Assembly (NCBI GenBank): GCA_046347475.1
Contig: JAXMGD010000004.1
Coordinates: forward strand, 62,001 to 126,000
Length of the DNA: 64,000 nucleotides
Direction: 5' to 3'
From: CAMCXE01 sp046347475
GTDB lineage: Bacteria; Pseudomonadota; Gammaproteobacteria; Pseudomonadales; Cellvibrionaceae
The notes beneath the pieces are model-generated. The model saw nothing but the letters and a program-made list of their open reading frames with translations. It ran no database searches and was not told the origin of the DNA. Each line of letters begins with the position of its first letter. Position 1 is the stretch's first letter. The position numbers and the translations under genes are program-made. Below are positions 52,001-53,755 of the stretch, piece by piece.

Positions 52001-53755
52001 TTCAACGTCCGGTAAAATCCCTAGAGAACTTGAGATTTGTACAGTAACAGGGGATTTTTCAACGCTTCGTTGCCCATCAATAGGCAATTCAAATTTATAT
52101 TCTGGAACAGTGGCTTTAGGTTTTGAAATAATTTGGACTTTGCTTTCTACAGTTTGCTGCTTCTGTCCTGCTGAGTCTGTAGCAATAGCTGACAGTGTAA
52201 GCGTACGCCCTTCTAACTCCTCAGATATCGGCAGGGTAAGCTCATATGGCGCTGAAACTCTATTCCCTATAGGTGCCCCATCCAACAAAAATTGCACCTG
52301 GGCAATGCCAACATCGTCATCAACCAACGCTTTTATTAGCAACTCTTCGGATGGTTGGATCGTGGCGGGTAATTCTAATTTAATTGAAGGCAGAGCATCC
52401 TTTGCGGTTACAGCTATTTTAGATGTAACCCCGGTCAACTCTTTGAATGTAACATTGATAAAAGCGGCGCTACTACTCGGAATAACAGATACTGCCTTTA
52501 ATTGACCTAATCTATTCTTTTCCAGGATAGCCCCAAAAATTGGATCAACGCTGATATTGGGCGTCCAACCGGATGAGATTTGTGTGCGAGAACCATCGTC
52601 AAATATTCCTTCGAATTCCGGTAACGAGATAAAACCATTCAGTTTTTCCAACTGAAAAGGACCATCAGTAGAGGTTCCCTTTAACTGTATGCTAACTAAT
52701 TTTTTGGTAAAATCCACCTCAACGGGTATTAAAATTGGCTCAAGTCCCTGGTAGCTTACGGTAATGTATACTGGCGCGCCCTGCGTCTCTTTAAGCGGAT
52801 AAATAACTCCTGCCTCTGTAACGCCAATTAAATCAGGGCGAGAGGATGTATATTGAATTCCATTACCCGCACCAGAAACATCAACAACCCCCCTAAATTG
52901 GAAATTTATGCTGGCTTTAATAACTGGTGTTTGAAGCACATTGTTGATAACTATTTTGCTATTAGAAACAATTAATGCTTTTGCTTGCTCAGAAATACTA
53001 TTGCCAGTCAGAGCAACTTTAGAGAGAGATGCATGGTTTCCAGAAGCATCGACCACAATGGCATCGACAAGCACAATTGCATCATGGGCTATGATATCGT
53101 CGCTTAAAGAGTCCTTAATTGGAATCGAAAATGTGTACTCTGGCTGCTTGTTACTACTAGGATATACGCGCTGAGCGGAATCTGTCTGTGCGAATGCCTT
53201 TTTCTTTGCTTCACTAATAACACCACCTGCAGCTCGAATATCAGATGCTCGCAGTCCAGTTAAATTAAAAGCGACATACTGAATATCCGTGTCATCTGCC
53301 GCATCAACAACTACACTTAATCGTTGTTGGGACCCGACTCCGCTTATTGATACATTCTTAAAATGAATAACAGGGGCCTGGTCATCATAAGTGAACGTCT
53401 CACTGTATTCAGAAACGGAACCGTCGACAGCTGTAGTTCTCGCAAATGGAGCATATTGATCTGAACCCGATAAAGAAAAATCAAACAAACAGGTATTTGG
53501 ATCAGCGGGGTCCCGTCTAGCATCAGACACTGATATATTCTTTGGTGCTGTAACAGAACCCGCTAAAATTGTGGCAAAGTTTGCACAATTATTTAACGAC
53601 AAAATATAAGGGGTACTTACATTGACCGGATTGATATTGTTAGCCACACGAATATCACCGCCTGCAATACAGCAGGCAGAAACGCAAAACAGGAAAAGCG
53701 AAAATAACGCGCAAATCAGGTCTTTTTTATTTTTATAATTATCCAGTATATACAT
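16079..53755 (-). CDS. Giant exported mosaic protein (12,558 aa): Ig-like, LVIVD propellers, IPT/TIG, Big_5, RCC1
   Basis: One uninterrupted frame, roughly 1.3 MDa. The N-terminus is an export signal (hydrophobic residues 13-31) with a possible lipobox VSAC at Cys28 or cleavage after CIA. Approximate layout by residue: 200-2950 Ig-like domains (Big_7-like pattern, FYVNDKLVGS); 3245-7480 repeating blocks of LVIVD-like propeller, one Big_5-like and two IPT/TIG-like domains; 7540-8400 further IPT, Big_5 and Ig-like units; 8418-8685 and 9085-9638 more propeller-like sequence; 9640-10160 Ig-like; 10160-10410 Big_1-like; 10722-10835 calcium-binding Asp string; 10837-10935 Big_2-like; 10942-12394 three RCC1-like propellers separated by two copies of a Cys-containing domain; 12405-12558 a terminal domain ending in a Gly/Tyr/Asp tail. 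No catalytic domain was recognised. It is first in the operon with two PPIase lipoproteins, a second large Ig protein and an RHS protein. A structural, adhesive or scaffold role outside the inner membrane is inferred. Domain borders are by eye. Confidence 0.93.
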   Translation of the reverse strand: MYILDNYKNKKDLICALFSLFLFCVSACCIAGGDIRVANNINPVNVSTPYILSLNNCANFATILAGSVTAPKNISVSDARRDPADPNTCLFDFSLSGSDQYAPFARTTAVDGSVSEYSETFTYDDQAPVIHFKNVSISGVGSQQRLSVVVDAADDTDIQYVAFNLTGLRASDIRAAGGVISEAKKKAFAQTDSAQRVYPSSNKQPEYTFSIPIKDSLSDDIIAHDAIVLVDAIVVDASGNHASLSKVALTGNSISEQAKALIVSNSKIVINNVLQTPVIKASINFQFRGVVDVSGAGNGIQYTSSRPDLIGVTEAGVIYPLKETQGAPVYITVSYQGLEPILIPVEVDFTKKLVSIQLKGTSTDGPFQLEKLNGFISLPEFEGIFDDGSRTQISSGWTPNISVDPIFGAILEKNRLGQLKAVSVIPSSSAAFINVTFKELTGVTSKIAVTAKDALPSIKLELPATIQPSEELLIKALVDDDVGIAQVQFLLDGAPIGNRVSAPYELTLPISEELEGRTLTLSAIATDSAGQKQQTVESKVQIISKPKATVPEYKFELPIDGQRSVEKSPVTVQISSSLGILPDVESRTGISRAEFFFDGAKAGEASFPSIEIRKYPVDGKEVEEMFEIWSFTGNLPAISTNETSMSVSATVYAGLAQSNAATKLIRLIKNTAPTVRFLQPSVGTSITVAQDLPIVVEATDDTLSLGTNVELYVNDKLMGSHTFTGEEKVVNSLASHSEAFTFHYIPKPEELGDTLRFRAKVTDFHQQFGNSEYLKINVKGDEPPTVALSNPTDGASFVSGLPIQLRANAVDDLGVSQVDFFVNDKLVGSDSVSPFAYDFETPKTIENEQILTVHAVVTDTSKKQTNSNKVKVTLGYDKERPVINLASPAVSKVDAGKDIAEIIENSEFVLKVAGYDNVGVTRVSLTGIKKVGTNYVLTGNNTDILSGDDFPLQQIPGTLRAYSALRLISAPAYSNSTLADYDSYPITVTAFDERGNSSKVEVVVGVKKDQKPEVVDLISNQESYFALDSVRLNILAKDDRALSQLVIKYYLGDKLLQTTKLDSKRLAPLPVVQVEDGIELSAYQVQNVAQELQVAVIAYDNFGQESPQKTIKLNIRKDASPPQAAISNPIQGATLYSGDTLNIKWKAVDQSRLASVSVNANSINVYSRSDFTKNVAEESFNYKVPSNTNQIAFSVTAKDIFGNSSTTNWLYDVVSDAPPIISIRQPAPGSRFVEGEAITINALISDDRQVAKVEFFTRLNGVEVVNKTFQGADVVNIIKAASYFSAIVRVPNRPANGAMAVGVRAFDGAGQPTESLLDLEVLDDTEAPVVGMATPQQDLELFPNESFDVAGTATDDYYVAELSAVFVTELGEEIKVDWESFTRVDRVEQIHIPNPGTLGAILAAEKIFTDYKARVRIPSGFKSHIGETFKFLVRGKDNGINVANSPPVKVKVKADTEAPKIQIKSPSATLFDRQRVGLNFEIIDNISVKSYSVSIIDTVNRLLIPPTIVNNQAVSINRDNVIDLSRYAPLPENGTDITLLVEATDTSDNKTNLAQKIHISSDAPPTVIVSSHSPLDGLVQGSLAFFNLNIADDYPAENNALIPFYSSLGGLDDQVSGRSLKGGLIAADKDYTDGHIEFNYPELGGQTGYLQVNEKEYWSFAQGKARIKLPAFNGVNSLKLNFTGVATNYVISYRAGNVCGDAVQVKTIKSSDLASKLGVLVLKDWLPSGATEVVIRPEFIGADGAKRANIIQEIRLELASLKNKLDFDVGGQTNSVPREDRLTVFLADATQGANGVAFVQVGELKLVNESPKSINSFLSLPATLSGETFKVFALGLDRLSRERGMLAMPALFQDQIAIDNSTPSLSITAPIQGVQTTRKARIPVQVTSKDNSRGLESVKLLDDQGLVSELGGIFNAESYTFNYDVPDSYRGGELNFTVIATDRAGQAESQKISLPIVQNEPPQLAFKEFASYRVDNYFKKIINTADRLNYGEFWLRVGETFRLTSELIDDAGISRFSINRLVRDGSRVTEYSETFAKDCPAPLLKHVEQKAAEIIFNQSEPTEYEVLLEDNVGQIARRSFLVHPLTNITPEIRITAPAEQQYIVAGTFKIKVGVVVSDDRELSSGQLQLFANGVQLQAMLGSDESPGGADVIGDAFKNIYDAFEKKYSVDVANEYGRRTSPYAMQKTFIYSMPSGLVRANENITLSAQIKDSDGSIGRDEITFIGAADEIKPEVAVITPAVGFGPPEFSDFELAFRGYDNVKVARVELFETYGVKKSDGTYATVPYGVASRTVSSIPDMDADPVTTNNIDTPIYTQKIHVDRMAQIANKFGALVIDENVRFDVWLKVVAYDYSGNSQTKEVSYPIHVDQRPVVDIVQPLDGSKQVESTKLYVNVNAYDDVGIDSLRLVAYRGPANHETEIFSMRLRQPPYNFSVTLPAYDENQLQNNRVRLSVEAIDTYGAAFGDLDKHHANEDISFEIIHDSPPSIVIGKPINGDHITEGEYLLVQVNALDDVGIDKVVLNFANLNKGDRSITDATYPYEFLVEVPYGQAGKNLILTASATELRANGSARTVETLAPVVVKVEKDTQPPEFLSLNAMIPANGATVAEKKTFPYDFIVKDNVKVTSVRVELFADKNTNGDFTAQEQIGQALLLAPPYAGSIPINTIASYLPAGSVIPDQLSLLFRATATDGAGNTSQQERSAFLVRNAPPVVQEIQILDADGENLGNSISEVTSGRGVVVNAIVSDPESGVASVNLLQAQGRDNANLIYADVAADSAAPFQFHVQIPKGHEGEYISFRAKATDVDGNDSNPSAITRTLKIVADKPPTAKIIKPANDQSVVIDGQELEIFVEVSDDLGPDGIDRVDFYVNDKLVDSAYANETDKNGASAQRNMFHSTIEPPKGADGFAVQAIAFDVMGQRGVSKVVHIGRVEDTVTPKLSVVSPVNNDVLTSAEEVVAVVSVTDIGVEEDRHVSMQWIREYQNSTGEWVPLASRDLNLYRDDNQSHRPSIVKSDPDNNYYIYWAKFSDGTILSRGSERNERVRIVSRVKTPNHEIKQETIHEVGMPLSEHRFFKPYLGGNGKSLAKSVYYNSISQFKGVNRTGSMVGAWSTFDPIKLEQGIGTDLPQDTAKLNTPVATGLFLADFESEQTENGDVFLYSELLNGESEILAGTISELHADENIVLASKQGLSSLMAQSEGGSGFVNALQSEIKKVPERKGSYFENENSELLIYNVRNEEQGLGLPYKLSGRIDLPYIQAYGLDRKDNLAFVANGNGGVQVFNIGNISAPYHIGYIKPNGYARDVKIKGNYAYIAASEEGVVVVDITDPTLPIVAQIDTLGIANRLQIVGNKMYVADMSGQGQVSQLNEINIADPLHPKLSRVVELKPARKDLVAKGVYDVYVAGNLAYATVLYADQEDKPAQTLVEIIDLEKLDDPTLDATIPTMVNRYATQDDFAARDLTLARGAIQVAAGKQGIERIELTELVVASHLPLAGQSDISTALPGIEVELSAVIPATTALSKYIRIYRGGVLANPDGTYAMGEDVTANFNVTFNQLNNKPDYRSVRLTPTAALLPGTEYVVVIKAGLAPLTGNALARDYRFSFFTSKAGSAAAPEIESINPNTGGIDGGTPVVIRGRDFGENPLVKVGGQTVVADQVMPADAQDQFEKIFIKTMPHYAGPAAVTVTNAAGLSDTVIGGFTYVDLLQITFVTPAVVRVNQSGVSDKVEIVGYGFHKGITLKAYPTGQPDKAVSQAVDNDKLHLYSAQKMTWVVASMGDSYRGFIDLEISDTLGRKFILPQALFMGELGVTRSLESSLPFSKGALDEELKRIDQGLPSQIVKDPLKLPPGKIVGLASDTDLNLIYVLGAPTKDKENPIAPEGITQQDELRHYITPGWISLVHYDREHLENAAPMLGLGYYDLPQDLTPSALVLGEHHLYVGAEGYQFPFINTPYEGRTWLLVYDRENRLPGASQNNTSKDRDIVYRIPLPLKRAPKSLLVKDGLLIADGSEEGVVVLSIADPLKPTVVRKITQGLINGIFQELDVVDVAIIQNRLYVTTAEVNYTFDLTKPSLPQLGAQPAKTYFGIQTPAAEPDTLAFGINGLELINFTNPNNMHSLAHYVDNGFPLPGTLVEMDAVGTITAQLREQACGDKQSRQFIALMDASRLDLVSVLDALVISDCEKHSHGSGYVTAHNYKEPVHYGDDGVVAFVTPGFGFSQLKLMDTLTPDFVSSTPAEGAVGVARDLSIRVRLTHPVHIPLLQTQNQYLSRYLSLLKDDSTSHGVEVGFTVSLDDKNPRILVIKPIATLDAESRYRLELKPELASRRTSGLFNHIIHFTTGKASNVPLEYVSVAPSSISVDGSEVEIVLANSLNPSFFISEEAAAIIASQPLANNKVRYRLSAPPHYPGSAALRVIEPDGRQLYRLGAVQYVEPLVLNSSSPNLGSANGGTRVVITGKGFIGGGLSTRVVIGGELIASEKTKVISPEQLEFITPPGRLGLADISVELDNGQKATLTQSFEYQQPVKANIEGGNNSFFDIVVDPSGTYLFAAAGTAGVVIYNIDSSTLTADTQRVKNPDDLLRVVDDNKDGVDDRILSSITLPAGFSALGVDAYFEHGQDRLFVTAARVSGATVSDATLFIIAIDADGNGVDLNKATIVKTLPLDASYAKGVKVVNNQVLIAMAEKGLGIVDSYLHTKAYLTDSLPLPQAKKALDVEPVPQVAGHDSVYALVGGNYDFNTQKLLESEALGGGGFQLIERSGVHGLQLRGSLDMPASRVVVQGHYAYLAAGDAGLVIVDIADVDAPYIVSRVNNIGYVFDVSVNSNVVYIALGARGVMTVDISNPLKPIKVGGYENYGDSAIKVVRGTAYSVIASGINHAGRSVVQETPDIELKLHSIDPSNRILDRDADGKLKIRLRFNKDIVSPGNEQYFYALNSGGKLLPSTVAIVNNDAIVTLQEPTQLSVGEVFTLVVETGLKTTKPINQASLTLFKLLNEQRVSFTYRGARPEAPKIDSVVPRRVAKGKISPITVSMSGIPIAKERIKLFVGSQELVVDSVERSEQDSQVGIVKAQVPAISAEGLYDITAHIDFNGVAEDAVLRGGLQIDTPIHLSRLTPLWGPLVGGTTVTVYGEGFEPGNTVMDGVRVSVGSSPVHIINVFSSHKMTIEVPRGTPGQKIVSAKDSFGQVSELTGENGFGYGIKKVANTQAARSHPLDITIDQQTGVALTAAGYFHTGFDKGQVNDPATNIIPGISIPESWRALSFDVQDAFNPLLVGGIGSLPSGREGAAELKRYVNLQKLSGKALKDEGSLTEQEKADSARLGGTYIPTSVDSIRVKAVREFENGNWHKRLYAANGHGGISRLNLDEQNGLQLLSEAFIEKGMLQNLEKQGFALYGSTFDDVSIKPPDDPCTFVSGNGDGSAVIDANLSDPSDPVNMGSIAHLGGGVALYYDQADWMYSSGQSRGVLWQVCPFVQETNADRLRDGNHDQITAINVFDPYLTRIFELDANVFDIVSYGNYLIAALGSKGIELFDKDRPEQKTRVLLDGSLQASAGTALRLKLFGNLLFVAADSGVVVLDIGDPLHPKIISAGNNENIEAVDFFKDRLVTVGAASGLSAMQLPGSMVVDSNVKEGGFLAAAATYTLSFNEPMTLDSMQKSGVVHVTRMDTNAEIPVTVTADTQINSAAEKFGLVFERVSGVTYKVAINGAFNLRGTGQWAEFVAHFTQATEAAVQPVINTVENGSYHRDNQQAIRILGSGFRNSADVKVFVDQFPVSVHWVNDQLIEIPANALSLLPLAIGQHHIKVQDHELEAQFLGGVVTGAELNTAQFNVSPATADIEGGHLVTVTASSGVILPGSKVFMKSADGQILQSLLSTEGISVVDLKDNVETLKEFTFRLPSVIEPKLYEVYLLINHQEVHVGSISFTLPPGRAIELPNYPPQTIGGAKIVGDALFVGVKNGSNPTDKNRFLMTSGLEIFDINNWENPVRLSQLRTKSAVTGVSVAGNLAYLASGAEGLLVVDVTDPSQPLLLNSFPVPGYRATDLDINSTNNILALSAADDLGGGFVKFFDLHDDELSSPEGYSPIAFADELQGQPLDVQWLNDKLYVLLKRSEQLYLVIFDKLPNKTSYQIQALNRVSASGFDASMVVQHGQITVTSAGQRIVYRSGADGKFDASYWDATESSSAELVVNGGGLFVAGSDGVVDSRSPGLVVTNITPNSGTRLGAGDSIRVQLNNLINTDANHLHNAITLSGGDGVPLATDKYTLTGINTLAGGYVDIGVVGNSIANNRIKIDVTTKLRAISGESLIAPVSVQYDLSDWASPKIKTVTRSKSQNLGGHFYHGDGTEQAVIDGAGFGDVATDIQVYIGETKVLPNAIKQVSPSRIVIDVPKLFTGSETSAFPVRVLKGNLEYTLQGAIIVLPRVVIEDANPVRGPPQGGNVIDIYGRGFNYNTKITIGDRQAGDLVVISGSHIQVRVPANAFGFAKIKAESAEFVGEFATSPVDYFYTGRETGSVDLASDKPSPIAAVYLQDQILYSVTGGEYDVINREGQIAKNLQSKAARLILADVSDPVHPIIIEKKFATTQNPYHFDVTGGLSPSGFVALKGAGSNLFAAGGDTLYQFDTTLPSDPILINTLKLAGSIKDIEVHDNLLYVSSIEGVSIYQITASKQLQKLTTIDRISLQGTPYALSVVGDSLWVALTDSRRIIEVELVSGEYRIVRNFSTVDTGGNRFKPRDILIKDNLILVSSGSNGSVVLYQEDTAKTAVPVASLKLAYLVRNGSIYAGQMILQGQTLYVAAGQGDMQLFDVSAWMEGRFNAQMVLKNYFSVMGDVTSIAFHPRALYAGSTFAYLNDEPTENPVEDTSKVNHIGGRLNTIVNDQLVVVGHVPESEAVMPADAAIEIQFNRILDAQQLQASKDDLFAVTLDGAKLAGSISSQVNNSGTKLIYLPAQNFIDGHRYRVTVSGALRDLHGKSLGSDYSFRFIAASERQPKIARIQPEFASWRGGDTLALYGENFTPTTQVFLAGNLVPASEITFVNATELRLRAPPLKKSPADNYLVGLQVRNGLLGDSRHGFFTYIADPVIDSVGGFDSVKKIVQPNQKNYLFNSGEIVALQGRGLSVNTQVLINGKSVGDVHIESPNLISFRLPNDTLGHLTVSVSNLTSRADLVANTDLNIELGSKAQLADARGFKRYSDLLLSFGNYNVTAKAASWQLLGTLESDVPLKLATGSVGAPIINVAISERYMALLANEGRPVVYFYDLSNVYAPKLISRFDNPTGVPISDIYLVGDNWLGVGNHALYSAAIRSSNLQTIPLANNSLDVAVDQDGVFVLNSNDHIQFRSHQHLDVVGQDFASSIFGLKTLAVNGQRLLVRNGQYIEIYDATAFKNGEGVKAVIGQASLDQDAAVLNGELLVAKNNKTLRLTAYDVDRAGLQLKLTALSDVRATDVASVDKLNFNGDLLEWRIADSYYNAVLPFNNVWQISPQKIASDVAPIAIGIAGDAANWQDVLAEVKSKSAGQTLNGATLLVGDELQFNVYGSSYQLGDTYQVGLFNQPKNTIDGARVTIDLPWQLQTDSLFGLSPFRVLSVSPSSSITGRETEYLVQGQQLQLVEQLTFADQTNLAGQFSVNSAGTQLRFSATLATPGLKTLRVSQQNNAQEVVLPAAVLVTQAITLEKITTNNLRGETALSDSGGNTITVEGLGLEGKLDVHLYQANAGFVVDKNNQVPYRLVAGKLIIDAAPKAIPGKKYQLAINRADTNELVFASEAQLLVGIDDTAPKSMSGSGNYSPMSAAGPLRLYFNEAVKLGDFSVVKHYRDYSTHADEDVSARFELVKIGEQTISLRLLSGEHFDSNASYDISVNRITDNADNLAVGDYLSAAGSYKATIDAPDTLPPRELTVVRAKDGASVNEAMLLTKGRSYTFKVAAIDNYTGAAGISYSYRLATAFGAASTSWQKIVRNTKGEFEFSYTALSGHAYFEVQMRAQDSNDNIVEKSFRASLRDPIIELENFYTNPAEPEESVRSEVHFDLAGDTDLVSAAEIGVDKIKLSTADVFKNYDPEKGTVYASFINPKIRDILSTGEPISPVEMKAKLNVSYGVGYSKTLEGIYTLYLDRTPPSLEIVSPGKGDFVAIGEKTDVIIKSFDKYGVESVEVKRNNADWEILPDPTRYSFIATADDIQNGVTISARATDPNHNQSPIQSITLYPYDAEAGAPKVEIIAPANGSNFHEGESVRFEVLLRNVVDADLFLDVGGVESQVPALHISRGAKDPERQFVTAKLPSVSENIVVLARLQKANLKAFKFLNVAKDEGIDEVVSLQLYPENKALTGSALWVNTQVPADMIDFSADSKVVVKDPVESANTQQAPLGGKMVSRLSAQGDFASVETQLKDRSGHEKKTLHTLAKIPFLTDAEPLDYARAADANESLVAVLSVPNPTQTDPVLTVFNKRSGGYRLVQGARVVEDASGGEVISAYFSGAAVYVHLRQAGEHVLKRYLVNAEGVISTNSTWPISGDLIGAYGDVVWLRYGNSISALSVIGQELVPALAHSLSDAIIAVQVDNTFAYVLTEAGIYRFSFVVNDLPIVQQESFTALADMDGFHVDGDHLSVWSANKLSSFKILPDGGLASIQNAKELPGVIDKASSDDEITWLRVHTEEGLQWFAVQDGEVVGIFPVVANELLVSSSAVYFDAQVNGVTQIKARAIAVGPEPFSIVVEAENLPHAVALTATPSLNPLGALSIYFETAAGERVRAWSSFKNGKQQWIIPRQAITEGNISLVARSHSSTQKIPINIDTHLVSEPLAPPFSTSSRVAGAVIPVVSQAQPQARIQVQSLSAGTHSLTMALTENVGFQWLNLSSQEFNLDWAHSSNGAVVANGNLTLIPNTNETTVVSILSPANNDSTKAGESLLVRYKAQSADSENDAFRYAEVTLFDFNHNKVGQALLKNSSGTLSLRVPGVKAKDTYYLRVRGYFGDTYHFSDSEVSVQVFPQAQLPKPKLKNLSATVFAGSVVDYQLDNSASTPYQSRIEARTNDGILLASGTTALHLSVPEGLSSFNVVATLSDQNGNSEATSYSVNVLAGIKLSTIGVNKNFSVMLPDVNSAWLAQGRQLRNQDGQLLATLESDITAMVRLGDRLLLGLKDKGLVVVDPAEQYAVLSSFSLPGVISDLALSGESVLCIVDSQLRALHASGNTLIETPLMSELKDSNGNSIGKKTFKESESALDVQPTSENGFVVLRSDSALFVDADFTVRQKINLTDPLAMVQSGSRFYVSTGNQQLVSFSAQSNVSVSLGDLSGAVNQLIKMDRYLVAITEAGTLQMLDVTNSYHKQSVASFSAQYALTGARAHLFGGALWLGDAAGSVIKLQNQIGTPSVAYSADQPRGNVVDVAMNNGQILAAAEHYGALYYSLEDGHWNSRPYPEKAYTFAVNRVLLDGDKTYFAHNDLRRVVAVNSAKLAGNSSVGEGDVTTVFNNIIAGALTATSTQIVASESNRLYLAQKNNLAISGSVSLPSGEDIISLAAHGETIFASTNNRRLYRIKAGKLPIISYAVDIRSIIDGAADNIRHLTLSGDYLFFDVGTSVHRLELNTGVDSVLNVPNALAINALHYANGHLWIAQRTAATSEILVADAVSWQLDTSVKFNLAQVATSLAEDHGFLAVGLGGDGVTIFDLNGHLPGTNSALVAPSLNTTFVQGDFMNLALTSTERVSSVRYYVNETLVGGSAEFPFQLNTLVPPTLRNGQPFTVVAEIESVNGTVQRSTPRTLLLQGENLPANGFSVVIVSPKVGVNTYVPKPLELRAEVKNSSLPIHQVEYLEANSATGPYKIIGKHYGPEFVIFRAYGVADSGKHLKVRAVDSFGNTTESEPVKITRVEDTRLPQISPMTITGPVLSGKKIVEKHPFNLAVAVNDPESGIESAILRRNGLIIAAKFDEGSITITEKGANKDQELVYTLEVKDKAGNSNILTETYTVVEDTAPSITALIATPAQVLEQGEFKINLVAQDQIAVEKIEAVWNGFSQVVPFKKPATVATVNNIPVRDRRTERVQTDHIENLTLRVTDDLGQIAERQLPVNVVVDKIPDASKLTLNYPKNSFYGERIPLDIGGFSNANDGTEPVVVSLLETNPIAGKEVFKKQVDPTQPFKDGFTLPTSEIADNSYQFHVRLTDHLGQFSDSAEQSIQLTYKPNTLRFFSATGDTGVNPSYVTVGDSIAYQVEVLDKTNRRVPNQLVQWTLTSREPGVTTPAQTFESTANSLGLARIELSSALKVGRYILSARLKNSNPTISTEMGIRVAAGDTTQVHIQHIDRVKAGQTFVLDLRSYDAGGNLTEQDSITRVNIALPFAGFHFGFTNGVTGTLLAGGGEVASIRLEHGQAQVPVTVTTQAGNYAAQLTIPEPFRAIGTYYAVASDGVMQPASSIALNVVAVDPFLIDFAVMSRTNLPLGDPDRLEAGETVTLSATLVDKFYNRIYQLNPLNDLNPANIQVTANVTGAGVVNQTPRTASVQLTQGYGTFTVSTSAVEKIEVTGSATNPVLASVQKYAVLPLDFLKLKPAIPEQIYFEPVVDALINPLVINYSEPVSDTSTPVAVTLGGEVVQGEFSLAGSVLRFIPAEPLVLGGCYTMATGLSSLRGVAANDGVLNQTLSVCAPQARLLLPSRKYVLEGQRFNLAVDLDPSITRTAISQGAVHITHNGDEPDIFSPFNWLATISAPSSFVAPTLANGRQDGVIQVAVSGDYGNAPLKMANEIRLLLLTPEGDFDHDGLTNQLEDSLGLDPTNSDTDGNGTADGDEDLDNDDLTTAEEVKLGTDPNNSDTDNDGLLDGEEVNRSHTDPNQVDSDSDGIPDFVEDKSESDPNNPDEAEIDPDFITAIQVEPAQVTKILGVGSADFRLAVKATVEIQGKKFDNLDISHLASLFTFASSNAAVASAASDGVFSVKAEGDADLTVGLLGTSAIQQTIQLHVLPAPKPSSVVIEVGDTYSLLWHNHKMWAWGSAGNISSAKPSLVDTAFLGGADIVSMLTVGSYRYESAASVLLDSQGRLWKWDNWSGESSQLDTSTMGTSGISGSGSGSGSGGSGDPVKIIAALTDGLSIFALDENHILWTWACNQAQQYCIAWDSKPTRVDTQGDVTLMGADGLVQLSDGRLKYLPSADERFAISNNFLAGATLVKIAGDTLLDSEHRIWQATGGTDEGGFAEFIRLDTATLGDVQVIDIAGGGDNLFLLDSLGRISKWVIDEVPHWEFVNQSALGEAKITSLVAGAHHLLAVDSESNVWTLGENNAGQLGDGTNNPSTTPVFVGSLNTIAPPQVNLSGLSRDVTLVAGRDAPEVVGDIRFRKQYFADALVTIDDAYASFLTQGKQLTVTPGKPVAATLVVNHSVCTHLGDFTHTIFFKDDLLRQVASVDVQFHCALDVVVSVGADAAATVANVSMHNPTGQTYTATFTGAAGITVGGEANAEVNLCAGCAPSIKTDTACSNANLILPLGTLAIYDGDSLVESRTLYCPLARRLDAGSSVRMLDPSNKLWAWGRSFNNGVVASPELVNTSAISAQPIASVSAGANAATVIDSAGQLWSAGKPITLNARFTAMAQGEGDQQYNSYQGHHLALDTNGRVWAWGQNNYGQLGNGSYSSQVAPQPIASNSFAGAAIVAIAASHNHSLALDEQNRLWVWGYLQDSVYSAIPVQVDMSFLGEARVTAIASGSDHNLVLDNQNRLWAWGSNYFGQLGNDQSSRAAPGLVDTSVLAGAKLQAISAGLRHNLLLDDQGRLWAFGSDSNGELGVGGSESSRSTVPVMVEQSALTGAKWIAMAAGNSNEGGYSLAVDDQHRLWAWGNNSDGHFGDGSVGGQDQSVPQLIGILSAGTLKASVGSLVQPTVLIGTTTPISVATVTLKNDYFAEQTISLNNSLFSFKESGATTLIKGPSTQQLTLQLNPAACTQSGIFDHPVKIKDAQGEVLAEASITIQCLPNIQAAIHLNAGKAEISLKGAANTDYVVRFLGAEGVTVAGKGAIEQPLCADCVRVITTDYTCPRYPLEAIGTLQVLDAQASVVETKTVRCPRDDASPVVAGYYFSLYLDQQKQLWGWGSSGEGQLGFGSQAARIPFPARVIATNLKGSEWALVKTGGFHSLALDSQSNLWAWGLNDSGQLGDGSTTRRVAPTPIDSLFLADASWVSVTAGERHSLALDDQGRLWAWGRNNFGQLGDSTQIQHNSPVLVNASALGGAKWTAVFAGENQSMGLDDQGRIWAWGSNENGQLGDGTTTSRTSPTLVVTSALNGAKWVAVSAGSAHTLALDDLGRLWAWGANFSGQLGDNSTAQHTVPTLVDVSALDSAKWMNISAGGFYSLGLDDQGRIWAWGDNYYGQLGNGSGSLSRTPTLVSSNSLGGAKWIHISAGIYHSLAEDSQHRLWAWGSRDSLGLGVNQDNLYVPTPVPFPAPSPEHRVPVLATRESMGRNVVIEKSIEIIEEGEYMIRASRIGFSYEDFFAGHVFIDGNTAGYVTRCGSNYYFISKLTSGTHNLHISSAEGHGGDVDIEIKLPALDDYLELSCERFPMEDDWWGSDGALYVSDYGGGYGNDYGNGYGNGYGIDYGGGYGWD
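16082..16168 (-). repeat. Gly/Tyr/Asp/Asn-rich C-terminal tail of giant protein
   Basis: The last 29 codons encode only Gly, Tyr, Asp, Asn, Ile and a penultimate Trp, in short repeats of the DYGGGYG / NGYG type. Such low-complexity Gly-Tyr tails can be flexible, sticky or crosslinking. This one resembles no sortase, autotransporter or type 1 secretion signal that I know. Confidence 0.85.
16575..20930 (-). repeat. Three RCC1-like propeller blocks with two intervening Cys domains
   Basis: This segment of the giant gene encodes repeats of the pattern HSLALDDQGRLWAWGxNxxGQLG, about 50-55 residues per blade. They fall in three blocks near nt 20930-19960, 19310-18270 and 17690-16575. Two related spacers (nt 19950-19310 and 18265-17690) carry the motifs LCAGC or LCADC and other matched cysteines. 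A unit of propeller plus spacer is therefore repeated with a period of about 1.6 kb. RCC1 repeats normally form seven-bladed propellers that bind proteins. Confidence 0.85.
20628..20651 (-). repeat. Hexanucleotide tandem repeat coding a Gly-Ser linker
   Basis: Four exact GAACCA units on the plus strand encode alternating Gly-Ser inside an RCC1 blade of the giant protein. A change in copy number would lengthen or shorten the linker without shifting the frame. Confidence 0.8.
31330..44020 (-). repeat. Higher-order domain repeat: propeller + Big_5 + two IPT/TIG, about 2 kb per unit
   Basis: Inside the giant gene, Big_5-like domains begin near nt 43270, 41080, 39110, 36920, 35165 and 33150. Each is followed by two IPT/TIG-like domains (for example INPNTGGIDGGTPVVIRG, NLGSANGGTRVVITGKGF, PLWGPLVGGTTVTVYGEGF) and then by an LVIVD-like propeller (pattern GVVVVDITDPTLPI). 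This gives six or seven units of about 580-730 residues. The units have diverged strongly in sequence but keep the domain order. Confidence 0.75.
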
